Assembly: GCA_022820945.1 (NCBI GenBank)
Contig: JAJEEP010000001.1
Location: 1 to 43,824, forward strand
Direction: 5' to 3'
DNA: 43,824 bases
Source: Alphaproteobacteria bacterium
GTDB taxonomy: Bacteria; Pseudomonadota; Alphaproteobacteria; UBA828
Both the position numbers and the translations under genes were made by a program. Positions 16,232-23,868 of the stretch are shown here, piece after piece (the first letter of the stretch is position 1; the number at the start of each line of letters is the position of its first letter). The notes beneath the pieces are model-generated. The model was not told the origin of the DNA. It saw only the letters and a list, made by a program, of their open reading frames with translations, and did no database searches.

Positions 16232-16275
16232 GGTTGCAACCGATACGCGCTACACAACGGACGATGTGCTAGGAT
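16232..16275 (+). promoter_or_regulatory. Candidate operator palindrome and extended -10 of the toxin-antitoxin pair
   Basis: GGTTGCAACC at 16232-16241 is a perfect 10-bp palindrome, and TGCTAGGAT at 16267-16275 fits an extended -10 element. No good -35 is present at normal spacing. The antitoxin ATG with its GGAGGGGA site follows at 16297. Autoregulation by the antitoxin at the palindrome would be usual for such modules but is inferred. Confidence 0.35.
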
Positions 16276-16296
16276 TCTCAGTTCGTGGAGGGGACG

Positions 16297-16524
16297 ATGA
16301 CCATACGGCGGTCACAGGCTAACGCTTTAAAGAACGAGCGGGACCGGCAGAGCGACCAGAGCGGTCTCAGCGATGCCGAGCCGTCTTCGCCGGGTGGTCA
16401 AGCCTTCGTCGCGGCATACCGGGACTTCACGAAGGAAACCGATCTCGCGGCTCTCGCGCTCGATCCAGACGAGCTTTTCGGCACCATTCGCAAGGAGGCC
16501 GTGGAGCGCGACGTCCGGTTGTAG
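16297..16524 (+). CDS. Putative antitoxin of a VapBC-like module
   Basis: This 75-residue, highly charged protein lies 5 bp upstream of a PIN-domain toxin, which is the main reason to call it an antitoxin. The ATG at 16297 is preceded by GGAGGGGAC; an in-frame ATG 12 bases upstream has no site. The N-terminus is basic and polar with no recognisable ribbon-helix-helix or AbrB fold, and the C-terminal half (AYRDFTKETDLAALALDPDE) is acidic and helical, as expected for a segment that wraps a toxin. I do not recognise the family. Confidence 0.6.
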   Translation: MTIRRSQANALKNERDRQSDQSGLSDAEPSSPGGQAFVAAYRDFTKETDLAALALDPDELFGTIRKEAVERDVRL

Positions 16525-16529
16525 CGACG

Positions 16530-16940
16530 GTGCGCTACTTGCTCGACACGAACGTTGTGTCGGAGCCGTTACGCCCCCAGCCAGCCGCTAATGTCATGCG
16601 CCGACTGCGGCAGTATGACGGAGAGGTCGCGATTCCGTCTCCGGTCTGGCACGAGCTGCGGTTCGGGTGCGCCCGGCTGCCGCCCTCGCGGCGTCGAGAT
16701 GCAGTCGAGCGCTACATCGAGACCGTGGTGCTTCAATGTTTTCCAGTGCTCGACTACAACCGCGATGCCGCCGATTGGCATGCCAGGGAGCGCGCGAGGC
16801 TCGTCGCGGCTGGCAAGACACCGCCGTTCGTCGATGGCCAGATCGCAGCGATCGCGTGCGTCAACGGCTTGACACTGGTCACAATGAACATGAACGATTT
16901 TCGAGAATTCGAAGATCTAAGCTTGGAGAGTTGGGTGTGA
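16530..16940 (+). CDS. vapC: PIN-domain ribonuclease toxin, VapC type
   Basis: The 136-residue PIN-domain protein has the four acidic residues expected for Mg-dependent RNA cleavage: Asp6 (YLLDTNVVSE), Glu42 (VWHELRFG), Asp102 (FVDGQIAAIA) and Asp123 (MNMNDFREF). VapC toxins cut tRNA or rRNA and are held inactive by the antitoxin made from the gene upstream. The start is a GTG at 16530, 5 bp after the antitoxin stop, so the two are coupled. The pair interrupts the row of catabolic genes on the same strand and has a lower G+C content, suggesting insertion as a stabilising module. Confidence 0.88.
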   Translation: MRYLLDTNVVSEPLRPQPAANVMRRLRQYDGEVAIPSPVWHELRFGCARLPPSRRRDAVERYIETVVLQCFPVLDYNRDAADWHARERARLVAAGKTPPFVDGQIAAIACVNGLTLVTMNMNDFREFEDLSLESWV

Positions 16941-17010
16941 GTCGGATCCAGGTCAGGGTGATGCACAGCACCGACGATCCGCCGTACACACCGAACAGGT
17001 AAGCAGCCTC

Positions 17011-17697
17011 ATGCACGACATCGCCATCCGGCCGAAGATCGTCGAACGCGTCGTCAAGCGGCGCGGGCGGGTGCGCCTCTTCGAGCGGCTCGATCCCGCG
17101 CGCACAGCGGCCGTCCATATCGACATGCAGGTCACCTTCCTCGCGCCGGGCGCTCCGGTCGAGGTGCCGATGGCGCGCGCAGTCGTGCCACAGATCAACA
17201 GTCTCAACGCCCGGCTCAGGGCGCTGGGGGTGCCCATCTACTGGGTGGCCCACGCCAACACGAGCCGCTACGGCGCGTCGGATTGGCCCGGCTTCTTCGA
17301 GCACTTCGTCTCGGACGACGCGCGCGAGCGCACCATCGCCGGGCTTGCACCGGGCGCGGACGGGCAGCAGCTCTGGCCGGAGTTGGAAGTCGGGGACGAC
17401 GATACGGTCCTGTTCAAGAACCGCTACAGCGCGCTCATTCCGGGCTCCTCGTCGCTGGAGACGATGGTGCGCGGCCGCGGCATCGATACCCTGCTCATCG
17501 GCGGCACCAAGACCGACATCTGCTGCGAATCCACCGCGCGCGACGCCATGATGCTCGACTTCAAGACCGTGATGCTCGCCGACTGCTGCGCAGCGCTCTC
17601 CGACGAGGAGCACCGCAACGCGCTGGAGACCATCATCCAGCAATTTGGCGACGTGATGACCGCCGACGAGGCACTCGCGGCCCTCGACTCCCGGTAG
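17011..17697 (+). CDS. Isochorismatase-like cysteine hydrolase
   Basis: This 228-residue protein has the catalytic triad of the isochorismatase-like superfamily: Asp38 (AVHIDMQVTF), Lys136 (LFKNRYSAL) and Cys171 (TKTDICCESTARDA), with the cis-peptide region LIGGTKTD just before the cysteine. Members hydrolyse N-carbamoylsarcosine, ureidoacrylate, nicotinamide or similar amides. Since a hydantoinase-type complex lies just upstream on the same strand, an N-carbamoyl or other amide intermediate would make sense, but this is inference. The toxin-antitoxin pair now separates it from the HyuA/HyuB operon by about 800 bp. Start support is modest (AGGTAAG upstream). Confidence 0.85.
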   Translation: MHDIAIRPKIVERVVKRRGRVRLFERLDPARTAAVHIDMQVTFLAPGAPVEVPMARAVVPQINSLNARLRALGVPIYWVAHANTSRYGASDWPGFFEHFVSDDARERTIAGLAPGADGQQLWPELEVGDDDTVLFKNRYSALIPGSSSLETMVRGRGIDTLLIGGTKTDICCESTARDAMMLDFKTVMLADCCAALSDEEHRNALETIIQQFGDVMTADEALAALDSR

Positions 17698-17725
17698 TCA
17701 TTTCCCGGATTGCGCCGCGCCGCGC

Positions 17726-18784
17726 CTATTGCTCTGCGTCCGGTTCCCGGCCGGCGCTGAAAAACCCGTTGAAGATCTGCTCGGGTGTCGTGGCGGTCAC
17801 GTCGCGATGCCCGCGCAACACGCCGCTCACCTCCTCGCCGGCGGGTCCATAGAACTCGCCGAGCATCGTACCGGTGAAGCCTCCGACACTGGCTTCGGCA
17901 GGCCCAGCGCCGCTGTCATGGCCTTCCCAATCGGCGGTGAATCGCCCATCCACGATGCTGCCCACGATTTGGATCACGTTCGTGTCCGCGAGCGGCTGCC
18001 TGCCCAAATTAGTCGCGTCTCGGTCGAACCGAGTAAAGTCGGTAACTCGTCCGCCAATATCGCCGTTATCCAAGTCCGCACTAAAGGACAAGTTACCTTC
18101 CAGAAGCTCGCTGCCGGTACGGCGGTTGGGGTCTCCCGTGTCCCATATGTTGCCAAGGATGTTGCCCTCATAGCTGGCGCTGCCGAGCGACGACAGAGGT
18201 TCCGAAGGAGTCCTTACACCGTAGGTGCCGAAAAACTCGTAAACCACTCCATCGTATGGACTTGCACCGGGCCTCTGCTCGAACGTGTACCACCTGGCGG
18301 TGGCCACGTAATCCCGCGTTGCGGGAGCGTCGGTGGTGCCGAGATCGGTGTAGAGCTGCACGGCGTATGCGTGATTGTCATGGGTTGTTTCGCCGAAAAT
18401 GCTGTCGTACGCCGCAATCTCTCTCGTCTCGAAATCGATGCTGGTTCGCTCACTGTCCAGGATGTAACTGACGACGATCTTTCCCGTGCTGGTTCTTACA
18501 ATGGACTCGATATAGGCGCTGTCGTCCTCCGGTGACACAACACCTCTCGTATCCTCCGCAAAGTCCCGTCTGACGTGAACGGAGAGCGGCGAGAACGCCA
18601 GGCCATCCAGATTTTCCAGCGTGTCCTGCTCGCTATCCGCGTACCAGGAGCCCAACGGGCTGGCGACGAAGCCGCCAACGACGATGGAATCGTCCGGAGG
18701 ATCGTCGCTGCAGGCCGAGAGAGCACCTCCCAGCAGCGCGGCGGCTGCGATTGTCGTCATCGCTCGTCTGACTGAGGCGACCAT
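17726..18784 (-). CDS. Lipoprotein with TbpB-like beta-barrel features
   Basis: This 352-residue precursor has a lipoprotein signal peptide: MVASVRRAMTT, a hydrophobic stretch, and the lipobox LSAC, giving a lipidated Cys followed by SDDPPDD. The C-terminal half has short amphipathic strands with the phrases SYEGNILGNIWD, GNLSFSADLDNGDIGG and VGGFTGTMLGEFYGPAGEE. These resemble the eight-stranded barrel domain of TbpB and related surface lipoproteins, in which GxFYGPxAxE recurs. Such proteins bind transferrin, haem or other ligands at the cell surface. GGGGAGAG precedes the ATG at suitable distance. The gene is convergent with the hydrolase gene and lower in G+C than its neighbours. No TonB receptor or Slam translocator is adjacent, so its ligand is unknown. 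Confidence 0.6.
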   Translation of the reverse strand: MVASVRRAMTTIAAAALLGGALSACSDDPPDDSIVVGGFVASPLGSWYADSEQDTLENLDGLAFSPLSVHVRRDFAEDTRGVVSPEDDSAYIESIVRTSTGKIVVSYILDSERTSIDFETREIAAYDSIFGETTHDNHAYAVQLYTDLGTTDAPATRDYVATARWYTFEQRPGASPYDGVVYEFFGTYGVRTPSEPLSSLGSASYEGNILGNIWDTGDPNRRTGSELLEGNLSFSADLDNGDIGGRVTDFTRFDRDATNLGRQPLADTNVIQIVGSIVDGRFTADWEGHDSGAGPAEASVGGFTGTMLGEFYGPAGEEVSGVLRGHRDVTATTPEQIFNGFFSAGREPDAEQ

Positions 18785-19116
18785 GGCGCTCTCCCCGTCT
18801 GAGCTACCCGGACGTCACGTAAATTGTGAAGAAATTGTTATAGAGATGCCTGAAAAATGAACAGACTGTTATTTCTGCTCGTTCCCTGAAAGGCCCCATC
18901 GGGTCGGGCACGGCAGCCCGGCCCCGTTAGCGAATGCCGGACACGGCGCCCTTCGAGTCGCTGCCCTCACCCCAATTGGCGACCGCAGAGTAACAGCCGC
19001 CAGGCCGCGTTCCTATACCGATTCGGCGGACCGCACCGTTGCTGCTAACATTCGGTCCGCGCCGGCGGAATTGCGTGCCGATCGGCGCGGCGCACGGGCC
19101 GGAGCGGAGTCTGCGG
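18785..19116. other. Divergent intergenic region, 332 bp
   Basis: This gap holds the promoters of the lipoprotein gene (minus) and the aldolase pair (plus). The stretch 18820-18872 is AT-rich for this genome and includes GTTATA (18837-18842), readable as a minus-strand TATAAC -10 element, with no convincing -35. A C/G-rich inverted repeat of the GGGTCGGGC...GCCCGGCCC type lies near 18900-18925. I see no RNA gene or coding frame that I would trust here. Confidence 0.4.
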
Positions 19117-19908
19117 GTGGCGTTGACCACGTTGAAGGAGATGGCGGGGACGCGACGCGCCAAGTTCGGCACGCTCGTCATCGAACTGGCCTCGCCCGGA
19201 ATCGGCTATATCCTCAAAGCCGCCGGCGCCCAGTTCGTCTTCCTCGACATGGAGCATTCCGGCTTCGGCTTCGACACCCTGAAGCAGCTTCTGCGCTACA
19301 CGGAGGCAGCCGAGCTGCCGACGGTCGTGCGCCCGCCGTCCCGCCACTATCACCACATCGCCCGTGCGCTCGACATGGGCGCCGAAGGGATCCTACTGCC
19401 CATGGTGGGCTCGGGTGAGGAAGCTGCGCGCATCGTGGCGCACGCCAAGTATCCGCCGCACGGGCATCGCGGGGTGGCGCTCGGCGTTGCCCACGACCGC
19501 TACGCGCCGGGAGCGCCGGTAACCAAGCTGCGCACCGCCAACCGCCAGGTCGCCGTTTTCACGATCGTCGAGACCCGGCAGGGCGTTGAAGACGTGGAAG
19601 CAATTGCCGCAACAGACGGAGTCGACGGCGTCTGGATCGGCCACTTCGACCTCAGCACGTCCCTCGGCGTTCCCGGCCAGCTCGACCACCCCGATGTCAT
19701 TGCGGCGGAGGACCGGGTCTTGCGGGCCTGCGTCAAGAACAAGAAGTCCTTCGGCTGCCTCGTCATGAATGTGGAGAGCGGAATTGCGGCCTACCACAGG
19801 GGCTACGACATGATCTGCTACTCGGGGGATGTCTGGCTGATGCGGGAGACGCTGCGGCAGGGCATCGACGATCTGAAGGCCGCGCTCGCCAGCCGGCGGA
19901 AGGGATAG
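19117..19908 (+). CDS. HpcH/HpaI-type aldolase, copy 1
   Basis: This 263-residue protein is a class II, metal-dependent aldolase of the HpcH/HpaI family, which cleaves 4-hydroxy-2-oxoacids to pyruvate and an aldehyde (or citramalyl/malyl-CoA-type compounds in relatives). Visible are FVFLDMEHSGFG, ALDMGAEGILLPMVG, AVFTIVETRQGVEDVE (the metal-binding Glu) and WIGHFDLSTSLG (the metal-binding Asp). The GTG at 19117 is chosen because GGAGCGGAG precedes it and because the resulting N-terminus aligns residue for residue with copy 2 up to the shared KFGT; an ATG at 19141 would lose eight residues. The copies are only 9 bp apart. Confidence 0.85.
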   Translation: MALTTLKEMAGTRRAKFGTLVIELASPGIGYILKAAGAQFVFLDMEHSGFGFDTLKQLLRYTEAAELPTVVRPPSRHYHHIARALDMGAEGILLPMVGSGEEAARIVAHAKYPPHGHRGVALGVAHDRYAPGAPVTKLRTANRQVAVFTIVETRQGVEDVEAIAATDGVDGVWIGHFDLSTSLGVPGQLDHPDVIAAEDRVLRACVKNKKSFGCLVMNVESGIAAYHRGYDMICYSGDVWLMRETLRQGIDDLKAALASRRKG

Positions 19909-19917
19909 GAGCGAGGG

Positions 19918-20724
19918 ATGCCGAGCCCTGCGCTGCGCGCGATGATGGGCACGATACGGCCCAAATTCGGCACGTTCGTGATCGAGTTCGACAGCCCCGG
20001 CATGGGGCAGATCCTCAAGGCCGCCGGCTGCGAGTATGCGCTCCTCGACCTGGAACACTCCGGTTTCGGCTACGATCAGCTGAAGCGGATGCTGCGCTTC
20101 TACCAGGCGGCCGACCTGCCGGTGATCGTCTCCACCGTCGGCGGCGACTACGACATGGTCGCGCGTGCGCTCGACATGGGGGCGGACGGTATCCAGCCAG
20201 CCAAGGTCGGCAGCGCCGCCGAGGCGCGCGCCATCGTCGATCACGTCCGCTATGCACCGAAGGGCGCGCGCGGCGTTGCCGTCGGCATCGCCCATGACCG
20301 TTATGTCCCCGGCGCACCGGCGCCCAAACTCCGTGCCGCCAACCAGGATGTGATCTTCTTCCCAAAGGTCGAAACGCCCGAGGGAATCGACGAGATCGAA
20401 GCCATCGCCGCGCTCGACGGCGTCGACGGCATCTGGATCGGCCATTTCGACCTTTCTGTCGCCATGGGTATCCCGGCGAAGTTCGACCATCCGAGGTTTC
20501 AGGCAGCGATGCAGCGGGTCGCTGCGGCCTGCGCGCAACACGGCAAGTCTCTGGGGCGCATCTACGACGATACCGAGACAGGCTTGGCGCTCCATGATCT
20601 GGGCTTCGATTTCCTGTGCTATTCTGGTGATAGCTGGCTGGTGCAGCGCGGCGTTTCGGAGGGCATTGCCGCGCTGCGCAAGGCTTGCCGCGGTCCGCGC
20701 ACAGGCGTCGCCGGTCAGCTTTAG
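19918..20724 (+). CDS. HpcH/HpaI-type aldolase, copy 2
   Basis: This 268-residue tandem paralogue of the previous gene has the same motifs: YALLDLEHSGFGYDQ, ALDMGADGIQPAKVG, VIFFPKVETPEGIDEIE and WIGHFDLSVAMG. TAGGAGCGAGGG lies directly before the ATG. Where copy 1 has ILLPMVG, copy 2 has IQPAKVG, and the C-termini differ, so the two may have different acceptor or aldehyde preferences, or may form a mixed oligomer. With the dehydratase and BKACE genes this suggests breakdown of hydroxy- or oxo-acids, but the substrate is not determined. It is followed after 48 bp by the first solute-binding protein gene. Confidence 0.86.
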   Translation: MPSPALRAMMGTIRPKFGTFVIEFDSPGMGQILKAAGCEYALLDLEHSGFGYDQLKRMLRFYQAADLPVIVSTVGGDYDMVARALDMGADGIQPAKVGSAAEARAIVDHVRYAPKGARGVAVGIAHDRYVPGAPAPKLRAANQDVIFFPKVETPEGIDEIEAIAALDGVDGIWIGHFDLSVAMGIPAKFDHPRFQAAMQRVAAACAQHGKSLGRIYDDTETGLALHDLGFDFLCYSGDSWLVQRGVSEGIAALRKACRGPRTGVAGQL

Positions 20725-20772
20725 TTTGGAGGAGAGCGCGGCGCCGCCGCGCTGAACAAGGGGAGGCCATCA

Positions 20773-22188
20773 ATGGCAACCATGTCCTTACGGTCCACGA
20801 TCGGCGGGCTCGCCGCGCTTGCTTTTCTCGGGGCGGGCTCGAGCGCCGTCTGGGCCGAGAGCGCGGCCGAGATCGCGGTGCGCGAAGCCCAGCAATATGC
20901 CGGCACCGAAATCAACGTGTTCTGGGAAGCGGGGCTGCAGGCGCTGGGTCCGCAGAACTTCTCCGGCCCGCTCTGGGAAGAGCTGACCGGGATCAAGGTC
21001 AACATCATCGAAGCCCAGCACGACGAGATGTTCCCCAAGATGATGCAGGAGCATCGGGGCGGCACCGGTGCCTATGACGTCCTGAACGTCGTGCCCGCCT
21101 GGATGGGCGACATGGTGCGCGCCGGCGCGGTCGAGCCGCTCGACGAGTACGTCGACAAGTACGGCTACCGCGCGGAGCTCGATGACATCGGCGACGTCTA
21201 CCGCGAGAACCAGATGCGGATCGGCGACACCATCTACGGCTTCCCGGACGATGGCGACGTGTTCATTCTCTATTACCGCAAGGACGTGTTCGAGGAGCTG
21301 GGCCTCTCGGTCCCGACCACGTGGGACGAGTTCTACGAAGTCAGCAAGGCGATCACCGACGCCAAGGCCCCGGACATGTACGGCTCGGCCTTCATGCGCG
21401 CGCGCGGCCTCCTGCAATACTTTTATCAGGAGCGGGCGCGGGTCGAGGGCTGCAAGTTCTTCGACGCCGAGACCATGAAGGCGACGATCAACGGTCCCGG
21501 CTGCGTCAAGGCGCTCGCCGGCATGGTCAAGGACAACACCACCATGCCGCCTGGCATCGAAGCGTGGGGATTCGTCGAGACGCTGGCCGCCTTCAACGCC
21601 GGCCAGTCCGCCATGCTCCAGTCGTGGCCGCCGGTCGGCCGCTGGTCCGCGGGCTACGGCACCGACGACATCGCCATGCAGTGGGTGCCGCCGTCGGTGG
21701 TCGCGGGCAAGGTGGGCTACGCGCTGCCGCCGGGCGGCCACCCGCAGCTCGCGGCCGGGTTCGCCATGGCGGTCTCGTCCAGCAGCAAGAATAAGGACGC
21801 GGCCTACCTCTACATCCAGTGGATCAACAGCATCGACATCAGCCACCAGCGGGTGCAGCTGCCCTATGCGCTGCGCGATCCCTTCCGCAAGTCGCACTTC
21901 TCGTCTCCGGAGTACCAGTCTCGCTGGCCGGACGCGAAGCACTATCTCGAAGCGGCCGAGAAGGGAGCGGTCTCGGGGCTGCTCGATCTCTCTATCATCA
22001 ACACCTTCGCGTACATCGACGCGCTCGCAGCCGGACTGCAATCCGTGATGGCCGGCGGCGATCCGCAGGAGGAGCTTGACGGCGTCGCCGACAAGTGGGA
22101 CGCGCTCACCGAGAAGGTGGGTATCGATGCGCAGCGCGAGGCCTACATGGAATGGGCTTCCAAGCCTGCGGCTTATCCGGGCGACTAA
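20773..22188 (+). CDS. ABC transporter extracellular solute-binding protein (family 1), copy 1
   Basis: This 471-residue precursor has a Sec signal peptide (cleavage likely after SAVWA) and a family 1 solute-binding fold: WEELTGIKVNIIEAQHDEMF, GAYDVLNVVPAWMGD, IYGFPDDGDVFILYYRKDVF and LGLSVPTTWDEFYEVSKAI. Such proteins capture sugars, polyols or similar compounds in the periplasm and deliver them to an ABC permease. A GGGGAGG site precedes the ATG. No permease or ATPase gene lies nearby; the gene is followed by a strong terminator hairpin (22203-22235) and then a near-copy. Ligand unknown; the neighbourhood suggests an organic acid or a related small molecule. Confidence 0.87.
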   Translation: MATMSLRSTIGGLAALAFLGAGSSAVWAESAAEIAVREAQQYAGTEINVFWEAGLQALGPQNFSGPLWEELTGIKVNIIEAQHDEMFPKMMQEHRGGTGAYDVLNVVPAWMGDMVRAGAVEPLDEYVDKYGYRAELDDIGDVYRENQMRIGDTIYGFPDDGDVFILYYRKDVFEELGLSVPTTWDEFYEVSKAITDAKAPDMYGSAFMRARGLLQYFYQERARVEGCKFFDAETMKATINGPGCVKALAGMVKDNTTMPPGIEAWGFVETLAAFNAGQSAMLQSWPPVGRWSAGYGTDDIAMQWVPPSVVAGKVGYALPPGGHPQLAAGFAMAVSSSSKNKDAAYLYIQWINSIDISHQRVQLPYALRDPFRKSHFSSPEYQSRWPDAKHYLEAAEKGAVSGLLDLSIINTFAYIDALAAGLQSVMAGGDPQEELDGVADKWDALTEKVGIDAQREAYMEWASKPAAYPGD

Positions 22189-22202
22189 TCCCGGAATAAC
22201 GT

Positions 22203-22235
22203 GGGGAGGGGCGTCGTCCCCTCCCCTTTCTCTTT
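22203..22235 (+). terminator. Rho-independent-type terminator after the first binding protein
   Basis: GGGGAGGGG (22203-22211) and CCCCTCCCC (22218-22226) form a perfect 9-bp stem around a CGTCGT loop, followed by TTTCTCTTT. It lies 15 bp after the stop codon and would separate, or at least reduce, transcription between the two binding-protein genes. Confidence 0.75.
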
Positions 22236-22274
22236 GAGACTGGCGCCGTCGCGCCGAACGAAGGGAGGGCAACA

Positions 22275-23690
22275 ATGGCAATCGGAACGATGCGGTCAAT
22301 GATGGGCGGGCTCGCCGCGCTCGCTCTGCTCGGGGCGGGAACAGGCGCCGCCTGGGCCGAGAGCGCTGCCGAGATCGCGGTGCGCGAGGCCAAGCAATAC
22401 GCCGGCACCGAGATCAACGTAATCTGGGAAGCCGGGCTGCAATCGCTCGGCCCGCAAAACTTCTCCGGCCCGATGTGGGAGGAGCTCACGGGCATTAAGG
22501 TCAACGTGATCGAGTCCCAGGTGAACGAGATGTTCCCGAAGATGCTGCAAGAGCATCGCGCCGGGACCGGCGCCTACGACGTGCTGAGCGTGGTTCCCGC
22601 CTGGATGGGCGACATGGTGCGCGCCGGCGCGGTCGAGCCGCTCGACGAATACGTGGACAAGTACGGCTACCGCGCGGAGCTCGAGGACATCGGCGACGTC
22701 TACCGCGAGAACCAGATGCGGATTGGCGACACCATCTACGGCTTCCCGGACGATGGTGACGTGCTGATTCTCTATTACCGCAGGGACATCTTCGAGGAGA
22801 TGGGCCTCTCGGTGCCGACCACGTGGGACGAGTTCTACGAGGTCAGCAAGGCGATCACCGACGCCAAGGCGCCAGAGGTGTACGGCGCCGGCTTCATGCG
22901 GGTGCGCGGCCTTCTGCATTACTTCTATCAGGAGCGGGCACGCAACGAGGGCTGCAAGTTCTTCGACGCCAAGACCATGAAGGCGACGATCAACGGTCCC
23001 GGCTGCGTCAAGGCGCTCGCCGGCATGGTCAAGGACAACACGACCATGCCGCCCGGCGTGGAGCAGTGGGGCGCGATCGAGTCGCTGGCGGCCTTCAACG
23101 CAGGCCAGATCGCCATGACCCAGTGGTGGCCGCCGGTCGGCCGCTGGTCGGCCGGCTACGGCACCGACGACATTGCCATGCAGTGGGTGCCGCCGTCGGT
23201 GGTCGCGGGCAACGTGGGCTATGCGCTGCCGCCGGGCGGCCATCCCCAGCTCGCTGCCGGGTTCTCGATGGCGGTCTCGTCCGACAGCAAGAACAAGGAC
23301 GCGGCCTACCTCTACATCCAGTGGATCAACAGCATCGACATCAGCGGCCAGCGGGTGCAGCTGCCCTACACGCTGCGCGATCCCTTCCGCAAGTCGCACT
23401 TCTCGTCGCCGGAGTACCAGTCGCTCTGGCCCGACGCGAAGGAGTACCTCGATGCGTTGCAGGCGGGCGCGGTCTCCGGCCTGCTCGATCTCTCGATCAT
23501 CAACACCTTCGCCTACGAGGATGCGCTGGCGATCGGGCTTCAGGCGGTGATGGGCGGTGCCGATCCGCAGGAGGAGCTCGATGGCGTGGCTGCTGCCTGG
23601 GACGAGCTCACCGAGAAGGTGGGCGTCGATGCGCAGCGCGAGGCCTACATGCAGTGGTCTTCGAAGCCGGCTGCCTATCCGTTCGACTGA
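22275..23690 (+). CDS. ABC transporter extracellular solute-binding protein (family 1), copy 2
   Basis: Tandem paralogue of the preceding gene, of identical length (471 residues). By hand comparison about 65 residues differ, so roughly 86% are the same, without gaps. Changes cluster in the signal peptide, in VEQWGAIESL versus IEAWGFVETL, in QIAMTQWWPPVG versus QSAMLQSWPPVG, and in the helix before GAVSGLLDLS. Some of these could line the ligand pocket, so the pair may bind different ligands. GGGAGGG precedes the ATG. It has its own terminator downstream and likewise no adjacent permease. Confidence 0.87.
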   Translation: MAIGTMRSMMGGLAALALLGAGTGAAWAESAAEIAVREAKQYAGTEINVIWEAGLQSLGPQNFSGPMWEELTGIKVNVIESQVNEMFPKMLQEHRAGTGAYDVLSVVPAWMGDMVRAGAVEPLDEYVDKYGYRAELEDIGDVYRENQMRIGDTIYGFPDDGDVLILYYRRDIFEEMGLSVPTTWDEFYEVSKAITDAKAPEVYGAGFMRVRGLLHYFYQERARNEGCKFFDAKTMKATINGPGCVKALAGMVKDNTTMPPGVEQWGAIESLAAFNAGQIAMTQWWPPVGRWSAGYGTDDIAMQWVPPSVVAGNVGYALPPGGHPQLAAGFSMAVSSDSKNKDAAYLYIQWINSIDISGQRVQLPYTLRDPFRKSHFSSPEYQSLWPDAKEYLDALQAGAVSGLLDLSIINTFAYEDALAIGLQAVMGGADPQEELDGVAAAWDELTEKVGVDAQREAYMQWSSKPAAYPFD

Positions 23691-23706
23691 GCCGGCACTC
23701 TCTCTT

Positions 23707-23740
23707 GGAGGGGGCGCTACGCACGCCCCCTCCCCTCTTT
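23707..23740 (+). terminator. Rho-independent-type terminator after the second binding protein
   Basis: GGAGGGGGCG (23707-23716) pairs with CGCCCCCTCC (23724-23733), a perfect 10-bp stem with a 7-base loop, followed by CCTCTTT. It lies 16 bp after the stop codon, the same layout as the terminator after copy 1 although the stem sequence differs. Confidence 0.7.
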
Positions 23741-23868
23741 CCCCTTCCTCTTGTCGGCTTCCTGACGGACGCCGTTGTTGTTGACGCGCATGCTGCGCGC
23801 GTGGAACGTCGGGGCGCCGTATCCCGCCGAGTCGAAATCGCTTGGCCCGCTGCACGAGGGGAATCGGG

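Noticed and set aside
17011..17697. Naming the hydrolase N-carbamoylsarcosine amidase because a hydantoinase-type operon is near
   Set aside because: The triad only fixes the superfamily; substrate cannot be told and the upstream complex may be a carboxylase.
18785..19116. Small RNA or riboswitch in the divergent gap
   Set aside because: AT-rich promoter-like patches and one C/G hairpin are present, but no recognisable riboswitch core or tRNA-like fold.
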